Source: Bolinopsis microptera (Eukaryota > Ctenophora > Tentaculata > Lobata > Bolinopsidae). From it: a stretch of 64,000 nt of DNA. Shown here one piece after another: positions 55,055 to 64,000 of this stretch. How positions within the stretch are numbered: the first letter of the stretch is position 1; each line of letters opens with the position of its first letter. The position numbers were made by a program, and so were the translations under genes. The notes under the pieces were generated by a model. It worked only from the letters and a program-made list of their open reading frames with translations, had not been told where the DNA came from and did no database searches. The stretch is from NCBI RefSeq assembly GCF_026151205.1, contig NC_087074.1:3410001-3474000 (forward strand). The letters run 5' to 3'.

Positions 55055-58000
55055 ATGACCTGCCTTTCGCTGCCTTCTCCCATCTTCTCTAACATTCTAC
55101 CACCCATCCTCCTACTGGTACTGACCTCTTCTATTCCTCCAATAGTTCAGAGTATCGCAAGAGTCAGCGTTACTCTTCACTCCTTCTCTAACCCTGAGAA
55201 TAAACTACTGGACGGTTCATATTGTAACAGTGATCAGTCGCCCTGTTTGCTTAAACTACTGGTTAAGTTTGATGCTCCTTTTGTTGAAAGGTTAGTTATT
55301 GTCTTCACAAGAAATTTCATTCTATCCAATAAAATCGGACCAATATTATTCAGGGTTGGAAATCAAAACAATCTACATAGCTGCCTTTCCGACCGGACGT
55401 AGCAGAAATTTCTAAATCCTGATATTCAATGACACGATGGGGGGAGCACTCGCCTTGCACCGGCTATCTCAGTTAAAATCGCTTTGTCGGTGTATATTAT
55501 GAGGCCTGTCACTGCGTGTACCCGCATTGAGGTGCAGTTAGGGTAGTTGGGGGTGCAACCTGCTTCATGTTATGTTTTGGTTGTATCCGCCAGGCCGTTC
55601 AAGCTCAACTTTGTAACGGTTAATCACTTAACTGGATTGTGTCTACAAATGTCAGCGTAGATCGTAATTAAGTAGGTCCTTACTTGATCCAACTTGCTTC
55701 CGTTGACTTTTCTAATGCATAAAATTGTAAAATATTTTATTACACTTTAAATTAATCGAATATCTTAATATGCCGTTCGAAGATTATTAATTACTTAAAA
55801 TTTTATTATTAAGTTAAAACCCGGTAATCAAGCTTTGTAAACAACAAATACCCTGAACCAGTCGAGTTACTACATTTACAAAGTCATTATCTCATAAATT
55901 TGAACCATATGAACGACAGAATTCTGCAGCCCTTGAAATGTTGAAAATCTTAAAATAAACTCTCCATCAGTTTTGTAACAAGCCAAGCGAAGTCGAGTGT
56001 GATAAATTTCCCGTTGGGAGATGATATTCTGACAAACGACCACAGACGTGTTCCTAATCCTTTCCCTGCTAATTCAACTGTCACTGATGTAAGCTTTTAG
56101 TTTTACAATGATATATTCAAATCTTTGAATTAATGATTTTAAACAGTTCCACTTTAAAAAGTTCCATTAAATGAATATAGAAGTCCCGCTATCGTCAAGT
56201 GCCAATATTAGTAACGCATGTGTTGGGTCTGTGAGCTTTTCCCTAAGCATTAACATTTCCTGACAGGCAATAAGACTGATAACATTCAGTGTACGAGCAT
56301 TCGACTTCTCATTCAACAGACAAGATGTCGCCAAGTTTTCCTTCAGCAACTTCGCACAGTTTGGAACTGAGACCTACATTTTAACCTCTGGATATTCACA
56401 GTTTAATTTAACAACCAATGTGGGTATCTTTTAACATTTGTAACATTTTCCTTCGCTCACTTTTTTATAATTAAATTGATGTTAAATTGATGTTAAATTG
56501 ATGTTAAATTGATGTTAAATTGATGTTAAATTGATGTTAAATTGATGTTAAATTGATGTTAAATTGATGTTAATGTAAAACAACCCTTACGCTTTAAATT
56601 TATTCTGCACACCGTTTCTTGTATTGACACATACATTATAAATATCTCCGGGATTTCGACGCGGGATCATATTATCACTCAGCCCGGCCCGCTGTTAGAT
56701 AAACATCTCAAGGTGATATCATCCCGCCCCGGAAATTTGTATAAACCCGGCCCGCTTTTTAGTCGTAACTGATGTTTATCATTCAATTCTCCGACTTACA
56801 ATAATCAATGATACTGCTGATTAGAACTCGATAATAGTAGAACAGTTAGACGCGCGATCACGTGGGCGCGTCACGTGCGTACCACGTGCCACCAATAGCA
56901 TACGCTGAGTCTATACCACGTGACACGAAAGCGCACCACGTGATATGAAACATCGTAACCGTCCACTTCTTTTACACGCAAATTCCTGGGAACGTTGCCA
57001 AAGCAGCTAATTCTTGGAATTTCTCCAACGCGTGGCGTGAGAAGTTGGCGACTAGCCAGCTACCCTTGTCCGTGCCCTAAAATAGTATTGTTTTGCTTGC
57101 TCTCCTTCCAGCTCTTGTTCCTGCTAACGTTCAAGCTATTGCTCCACTTACACTATGACAGATCGGTTTGACATTCAGATTCTAATGTATTTCTAAAGTA
57201 TAAATCCCTTGTCGAAATCGCCGGAGATAATTATAATCCATAAACACTTCACGCTCAGGGCTAAATAAATGTAATCCCTCAGCTGGCGCTTCGGGATTAC
57301 ATATTAACACAAAACTCGTGCGCTGCGCGCACTCGTATGTGTTTATCAGATCATCCCGCTAGCGCGGGATGATCTGTTATATAAACCCTTTGCGTGGCGG
57401 GTTTATGTTATTACAAACCTCACAGATAACATGTGAGACGGACTACTACGCTGACTGCTCAGTTCACTGCACCGAGACGGCCACATCTTCATGTAATGAA
57501 ACGGACGGCACTAAAGTCTGTAAACTTGGCTGGTCTGGCCCGGACTGCGATATTGGTTGGTGGAGTTTCAACTTCTGCATTGTTTCAGTCTGACTAAATT
57601 AGGTTAAGACATGTGACTGAAAACAATTGAGCCTTTAAACAATTAGATAATTTGCAGTCCTGTCGTGATTATGAAGACATTCTGAAGAGTGATTAAGTGG
57701 ATCGGTGTTAATTTGTGATTTCATGATATTTCTATGAAGAATTTTCTATGAAGACGGGAATGGCTTGATAAGAAACCCTGACTAATGAACTCGATACATT
57801 CTAGAGTTTAGCCCACTTCCACCGTAGTGTATGGTATATTGTATGCCGAACGTACTGTATTGCTTTATCGCTGAAAAATGATATCATATATTGAGTATTG
57901 ACACACAAGTACCTCTTTTTTTCGTTGGTTCTAAATAACTGCGATGAATGCTGTGAGACTTCCGGTTATTGCGGAAATGTTTTGTCTTCTACTCTTCATC

Positions 58001-60382
58001 CAAATATTGATAGGTAAACCTTGTTATTTTCCTTGCTGTCTTGTTGACTGTTTGAAATTAAACATCATAAAATGCAATGGTTTTGTAACGGGTGGGGACG
58101 GGTGGGTGGGGCTAAATTAATTTCACGCGTGACAGCGTTTTACCAACCTGCTTGCGTTAGCTAATTTTTGAAAATTGTGATTTGATTAATAATCAGTTCA
58201 TAATATGAGTATTGCTGAAAGCACAGTGTAAGGCCTATATATGATAATAATATATGTTATTAATCAAATCAAAATATAACTTTTTCAGAATACGCTGTCC
58301 CTTGTATGCCGAACACAAGTGCATTGCACGCCAGTTTTACTCCTAACAAAGTATCGTTCAACGAAAATAACGTTGTCACCGTAACCTGCGACCAAGGTTA
58401 CCAGCCTGCATTAACCAACCTGACTTGCTTGAAGACTGGGTCTTGGAATCCACACTGGCCTTACTGTCTGCAAATAGGTGAGTAAAATTCGCCCTGAATA
58501 AAATGTTTTGGTTTTTTATCGTTGGTATTCATTGCCCTCTGCACATAAACATTGGTCAACAATATCATTAATCAAGACTTTAACACTTTCAGAATGTCCT
58601 AAACTGTTGATTCCAAACGGAGATGTTACCCCGAACACTGTGATTCAAAACCCCTCTCCTATTGGGACTATTGCTAGCTTCACTTGCCTACCTGGTAACA
58701 CATTAACCGGTAACACAATCCTATCTTGTCAGAGTGACGGATCTTGGAATGGGACCGTTCCCGTCTGCAATGTTAACAGTAAGTATTTAGTAGAGTCGTC
58801 ATTTTCCTTGTTTTTCCTCAAACAAGCATTCCGAAATCGCTGAATTTAATCATATTCATTGTTCATCATGACGCCTATCATTTGATTTGAAAGCTCATTT
58901 TCTCCAACTTGTAGTGTGTCCAGACGTAAAAGGACCAGCATCAGGTGTGGGTTACTACTTAGCGAACCCTCCAGCCCGACATCCAGGAAACGTCTTCAAA
59001 CAAAGCTGTGGTCGGTCTTACGTAGGACGAGGCCCAGAAGAGAGGTTGTGTCAAAACAACGGGACATGGAGTGGTACTGCCATCTCTTGTCATCGCAGTA
59101 AGTTTGCAAGTTCCTCAGCTACCAAGTTACTGATTAGACTAGTTTATGAGTAGTTTATGATTAGACTAGTTGATGTCTCGACAGGTTTACTGTAAAGAAA
59201 AACAGTCAATGCAATTATGATGGCGTCTTTAAGATCAGTTCGAAGTTATGATCAGCTCACACCAGGTATTTTGAGATTCCTACAGCAATAACAATGCCAT
59301 TATTAAAAATGCCACATTCCAAACATCCTAGAGTGTTCAAAGTTTGACGACATGAACGGAAGGGTGGTGTACTCTACAGGAACACCATCAGAGGACACCA
59401 CTGCTACGTTTAGTTGTGATGAAGGCAGCAGCCTAGTGGGCGAGAGAACTGCTCGTTGTCTTGCTGATGGAATATGGAATATCACTGATGCTCCTAAATG
59501 TGTTCCAAGTAAGCTAGCAGCTTTATTTACTATGATAAACATATTACAGTGTTCAACTGGCTTTGGAACATTCTGAACATTCTGAAATCCGAATATTGCT
59601 CAATGTGTAAAAGTAAATAATGACTGTGGAAAGTTTGCGGTTTATTTACGTCAAACCACGCTTAGGTTGCAGTTTAGAATATGGTATTGATGGAAATGTT
59701 ACAGTATCTCCGTCGACCTACAAAACAGACTCTCTGGAAGTGGGGTACACTCTCACTTTTAGTTGTCAGGGTCCCTACCTTTCCTATCTCTCCACATCTC
59801 CCCTCATGACCTGTTTAGATACCGGAAATTGGAACTCGACTGTCCCCTCTTGTATTCCAATAGTTGACAATATCGACAGGAAAATAGACCGTAAGTTTTC
59901 CGATGCCAGAATATTATAGTAGATTCGTAGCATTAGTAGATTAGCAGCATTTTTCTGGAGAATAAATCAAATATTATCTTGAAATAAATTGTTTGCCACA
60001 TAAGGGTGACTACTATTATAAAGTATAAAGGAAAGTGTATAGCATAATATGAACATTAATTACAGGTCTCCTGATCTCTGGCCTTTCAGTCTTGTCCGGA
60101 GTACTAGCTGCCTTCGCTGTCATCATCTTCATCCTGTTCTACGTCAACAAGAAGGTTCTAGATAGAACCAGACAAATTCCCGACCAAGGATCACATAGCC
60201 GTCAATCTCAACGCTCGATTAGATTGAACCAAATTTCAATATCACAATCAGAAGGACCCCGAATAAATCCGAGAAAGTGCAGTGGACAAATGACATTTGG
60301 TTCAAATATGGCCAACAGTCGGAACACAAATAGAGTTTCCGTTGTAGGAATAACCAATCAGGCGTTTGTTGACGATTTTTGA
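55055..60382 (+). CDS. DSL-sushi type I membrane protein D, 10 exons, about 637 aa
   Basis: Exons are 55055-55290 (signal peptide plus MNNL start), 55971-56088, 56267-56419 (MNNL-like), 57426-57555 (DSL), 58289-58477, 58593-58778, 58915-59097, 59332-59508, 59666-59890 (five sushi domains) and 60066-60382 (TM about 534-559 and tail). All phases agree. DSL cysteines are 172, 180, 184, 192, 201, 210 (CSVHC, GWSGPDC). The order matches genes A-C on the other strand; gene A is the closest relative in exon plan. The tail ends TNQAFVDDF. The last sushi exon is almost identical in DNA to that of gene A, 28 kb away. Exon 2 could also start 12 bases later. A second signal-peptide exon at 57944 may give a shorter product or mean that two genes are joined here. 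Confidence 0.8.
56471..56571. repeat. 11-bp tandem repeat (ttgatgttaaa), about nine copies
   Basis: Perfect direct repeats in intron 3 of gene D, 50 bp after the exon 3 donor. Confidence 0.9.
56859..56942. promoter_or_regulatory. Cluster of five CACGTG E-boxes with a CCAAT box
   Basis: CACGTG at 56859, 56872, 56883, 56917 and 56937, with CCAAT at about 56892. The densest such cluster in the window; it lies 1 kb before the alternative signal-peptide exon, so it could be the promoter of the short form. Confidence 0.5.
57265..57412. repeat. Run of four consecutive short hairpins
   Basis: Inverted pairs in a row: tgtaatccc/gggattaca; aacaca..ctcgtgcgc/gcgcactcgtatgtgtt; cagatcatcccgc/gcgggatgatctg (13 bp, perfect); ataaaccc/gggtttat. 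The last ends 13 bases before the DSL exon acceptor of gene D. Related words (cggcccgct, atcatcccg, ataaaccc) occur at 56660-56765. Confidence 0.75.
57944..58013 (+). CDS. Alternative signal-peptide exon of gene D
   Basis: ATG followed by 23 codons (MNAVRLPVIAEMFCLLLFIQ, then ILI), with a hydrophobic core and donor ATAG|GTAAAC, ending in phase 1. This is the phase needed to join the first sushi exon at 58289. Use of this exon would make a secretory-pathway protein of about 448 aa with five sushi domains, TM and the same tail, without the MNNL and DSL parts. It may instead be the true first exon of a separate sushi gene. Confidence 0.6.
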
Positions 60383-62595
60383 AAAGATGGAATGAGTATG
60401 AACTATTGAGAATGCCAACAACTCTAACTGTAGGTGGATATAACTTAACGGATAGATAAGAACTGATAGCAAGATCAGTTCTACACAGTACACACTGATC
60501 CGAACTTTGAACTTGAAGTCCGGACAGTTCACAAGGGGAAGCTAGATTAAGACTTAAGAGTAATTTCAATCGATCAGCTAAAAGTGAAGAAGAGGTAACT
60601 CAAACTGGATTCTAGAAACTTGAGCCAGCTCACTGGTATTGCATATAACGATATTTTCATAGAGATAATTGTATCAGAAAACGAAAAAAAAGCTATGAGG
60701 TATGTCTGAAAAAATTAGCCAAGCTTAGCCTTAAGTCATTTACATTTTTGTCATTTACATTTTTGGTACAAATTTATCAAAATCGGAGAAAAAATGTTGT
60801 ACCAACATGGACCATGGCATTTATTCATTATTACATTGACGGGTATGCTCACAGTTACATGTCACATCTGTGATCTGCATCAGCAAAATTTATTTATTAC
60901 CCAAATCCCCATTTCAATTCCTTAACATTGAAAATGAACATCAGAGCTTAACATTTTGGAAATAATACCACCTATCCAACGTTGCTAAATACAACGTAAT
61001 TTTCGATGGATCACCATATTTTTATTGGATCGCCTTTAAATTTACGCATTACCCCATACCTAGCTGTGTCCTGTATAATATAGGTAACTAATACAGAAAA
61101 TTAGAAAGGCCATACCGAGTAATGAGCAGAGTAATATGATTTCCAAATGTCAATAATAAGTGTTTACTTTAAACATAAATTTAGATAAACTTAAACATTA
61201 AAGGTGTCAATGTTATGTTTTTATTTGGAGCATGATGATTATTGATGAGTGGTATTTTATTTGAAACGTATCACTATCAGATAACAACATTTCAATGTTT
61301 CCTCATTCTTGCTTCATCAAATTGTCATTTAAGATAATTTTAGAAATATTAAGTGGGAATGTAAAAATAATGATAAAAACATACTATATATAACGAATAA
61401 ATACATGTGACATGGCATACAATTATACATAAATGTCAGGACAGTCCGATGTAATTGTAGAACTGTAGTATCAAGTATTGAGTATAGGTCGCCTGATATG
61501 ACACGTACTCACGTATGGCTATGCTGCTTATTACCTGGCACGCTAATCCCTGCATTGTGCATGGGCGGTGCTCTTTTCAAGCTTTCAGAAACTTGCTAAA
61601 CCAGTATATAGCCCTGTGCACGCTTAAAAGATCTGACAGGTCGCTTGTTAGGCCGTTAGGAGTAAGGGGCCATTTACTTAGGACCTCCGCCAAAATCGCA
61701 GATTTTCAGACCACTCCCCAGTCCCCTCCCCCTGTCCGGGTGTGTCCGAATTTTCAAAACCACCCCCTTCCCCCGGACGTCCAAATTTCCAGCTACGTTT
61801 AAAAGTACAAATAAAACAACAAACAAACTCAAATTCATTCATGTTAATAAAATTTAAAGAGTTGAAATGAAATTCAAAGAGTTAAAATAAATGAAACTTT
61901 TTTCTTGATTCTGCCAAAATTTCCGGACCACAGACGTCCGGATTTTCAAAAACCACCCCCTCCGATCCCCCTGTCGGGATTTGTCCGAAATTGCATGATG
62001 CAATCCGCGCAATTTGTGGATTGGAGTGTGCCTTTCGGTAGAAATATAACTTGCACGTACCAAAGCACATTATCCCCAAATTAAATTGCACGCATTGCAA
62101 AAGCGTTTTAAAAACTTGCTTGAGCTTGGCTGTAAGCGTGCCTTTCTTTTATACTATAAGTTATAGTTATACTATGCGCGGCGCTCTTTTCGAGATCCTG
62201 CATGCAGTATGTGCTGCATACATTGCATGCATTATATATGAGAGGATCGAGCGAGCAATAGACTAGCGGCAAGCTAAATAATTTTAAAACTAATTCATGA
62301 GCAAAGTTGGAGGACGTCCGGACGTCGTCGCGCGAAGACGAGAAAAATAATTGTAGCGGAGCTGCTACATGCTAACGCGACGGATGATACTCGTTTAAAT
62401 GTTTGGGCCACGCCGGCACGCCGCGCCGAGTTGCAAAGAATTTTGAAATCTTCAATTACAAATTAATTGTTAATATAATAGTTTTATAACACTCTACATG
62501 CTCAAATTCTAAAATTTTTCTAATTGGACTCCTGGCAGTTAAAACCATAAATCGAATAAATAAAATGTATTTCATATTTTTGAACGCTGATTCTA
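60383..62595. other. Downstream of gene D, no gene recognised
   Basis: Gene D 3' UTR, then AT-rich DNA. At 61735-61800 and 61930-61990 two C-rich stretches share tttcaaaaccaccccct-type words with gtccgg flanks, a worn dispersed repeat. A copy of an inverted repeat lies at 62240-62275. Confidence 0.4.
62240..62275. repeat. Left copy of an inverted repeat pair
   Basis: gagcgagcaatagactagc and flanks match, on the opposite strand, the sequence at 63928-63960. The pair encloses 1.65 kb including the MITE at 62596. Confidence 0.7.
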
Positions 62596-63383
62596 GGTAG
62601 TGCGCCATCGACAGTGAACCGCGCGTGCCGACTGTAGGATGGTTTTTTAGCGCTAATTTCGGCCATCACAAAATTCTTGAAACAAATGCATATTGAGTAA
62701 CCTTCCCTTGATCCAATTTGAACAAAAATTGGTAAGCTTACTCATAGACTTACAAGGAAAGTGTCCGAAAAATTTAAAACATATCCAACTAAGGGGTGCA
62801 CGATAAAAAATAAACTTGCTCGGATTTTCAAAATTTTTGTACCATTGTTTTCTAGAGACTGTGGGAATTTTCACAGTACCAAATTTGTTTTACCTTTTTG
62901 GAATGATCAGTGAGTATCGCCTAGGTGCCATATTTGATGGTGCGCGGCTTTTGGAGCAAAATTAGGTGTAAAAGTCGCGTAATTTCAAATTTGACGAAAT
63001 TCGTTGATTTTTGTCGTATTATTCTGTCATATCTCAGGTTGCTGTATATGAATTATGCCGAAAATTTGTCAGAACCTTCCAATTATACTTAACTACCGAA
63101 CCTAATTTAGTTGGGAGTGATTGGCTTTGATTAAGAGGTCTAAAAATGACAAAATAGGCATAAATTCGTTGATAACTCAAATTCTGACCATCGAAATGGC
63201 TCAAACTAAATTAGGTTCAGTAGAACATAAGTGTTTACGTAAGCAGACCAAATTTCAGCTAAATTGTTATATGGGAAGTATTATAACTTTTTGATTGTTT
63301 CCAAAATAATGTGCTGGCCGAAATACGAGCCAAAAAACATTCAATGGTCAGCGCGCGCGTCTTACGGTCGATGGCGCACTGCC
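62596..63383. mobile_element. 788-bp MITE with TA target duplication
   Basis: Ends ggtagtgcgccatcgac and gtcgatggcgcactgcc form inverted repeats that extend imperfectly to cgcgcg, about 37 bp. TA flanks both sides (62594-62595 and 63384-63385). No transposase frame. Tc1/mariner-like by target site only. Confidence 0.85.
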
Positions 63384-64000
63384 TAATCCAACCATCAAAC
63401 ATTATGTTACAGCTAAAAGCAACGTATTTTGCCCCATTTTCATCACTATATCAACTTTACTGGGCCGCGCGCTCAGCCTGTCATTCCACCGAATTTCTAT
63501 TATTATATGAACATAATAGCCTGAGGTCCCCAGGTAATATTATAATCAACTCCGATATCCACCAAATTTATGACGATATTATATTGTATATAATAAGAAG
63601 TTGGCCTAATTTCTCGTTAGTATAGTGTATAGGGTTAGAGTTTTAGCATAATATGCTTCAGTTAGAGTTAGTATAGCCATAGGGTTAGAGTTGAGTCGGC
63701 GACAGACGCTGTATACCTCTTTTTATTTCGCGCGAAAGAAAAGATCAGAGGTAGGTATGATACAACGTGTTCACCTAACCATGTGCTTTCGCGCCACTGC
63801 GGGCGCGCTTGTTTTACCGCCGTGATCTGAGGTGGACGCGCGCTACTGCAAGCGCAAGGGCTCTGGATAGAGCAATACAACGTGTGTAGCAAGGTTATAC
63901 TTATATATTAGGGTCATGGTAATTTACCTAGCTTGCTAGTCTATTGCTCGCTCCTCTCACGTATATTATATTATATGAGTATGACTGAAGCTCGAAAAGA
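63384..64000. other. Right edge, no gene recognised
   Basis: Contains two copies of catagggttagagtt-like sequence (63620-63695), a GC-rich patch (63785-63860) and the right copy of the inverted repeat (63928-63960). No tRNA or coding frame found. Confidence 0.4.

Noticed and set aside
63620-63695. tRNA or telomere-like repeat from gggttagag words
   Set aside because: Only two copies, with no cloverleaf or continuous telomere unit.
1-64000. CRISPR array, bacterial operon or prophage
   Set aside because: Repeats lack spacer structure, and the genes have spliceosomal introns; this is animal DNA.

Overview
The window is animal nuclear DNA: AT-rich, with GT-AG introns, transposon relics and multi-exon membrane-protein genes. 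The 206-residue three-EF-hand protein repeated in it is a coelenterazine-binding, calcium-triggered photoprotein of the ctenophore type (mnemiopsin/berovin class; C-terminal Tyr, motif DPQWDGVYAYKY). The source is therefore a luminous comb jelly, probably close to Mnemiopsis, Bolinopsis or Beroe. The species cannot be told from this sequence alone.

Layout, left to right. 0.5-2.6 kb: a three-exon class A GPCR (+). 3.3-24.2 kb: the first five coding exons of a PRDM-family PR/SET gene (-), running off the left edge. Its 13.8-kb third intron holds the whole photoprotein cluster on the opposite strand: two blocks of identical 1030-bp units (three complete copies plus one broken copy, then four complete copies), separated by 4.4 kb of badly eroded copies. 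21.7-30.5 kb: three dead retrotransposon fragments. 31.3-43.4 kb: three tandem genes (-) for type I membrane proteins. 45.3-53.8 kb: one doubtful small gene, a 66-bp minisatellite, a foldback transposon and a four-TM MS4A-like gene (-). 55.1-60.4 kb: a fourth member of the membrane family (+). 60.4-64 kb: inverted-repeat elements and sequence without genes.

The main discovery candidate is the four-gene membrane family. I rebuilt every exon from splice sites and all phases agree. Each protein has a signal peptide, an N-terminal domain resembling the MNNL region of Notch ligands, a six-cysteine DSL domain, one to five sushi (CCP) domains in place of the usual EGF repeats, one TM helix, and a cytoplasmic tail ending in Phe. 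They are candidate Notch-ligand-like surface proteins with a domain order I do not recognise from canonical Delta or Jagged. Exon-sized near-identical tracts between members suggest gene conversion. The + strand member also has a spare signal-peptide exon, in the same phase as the DSL exon, that would give a sushi-only isoform.

The second main point is the photoprotein array: antisense inside a PRDM intron, with one TATA box for the block and a conserved 3' splice site 26 nt before each ATG. Between perfect units lies a mangled stretch that is either extreme decay or an assembly artefact.
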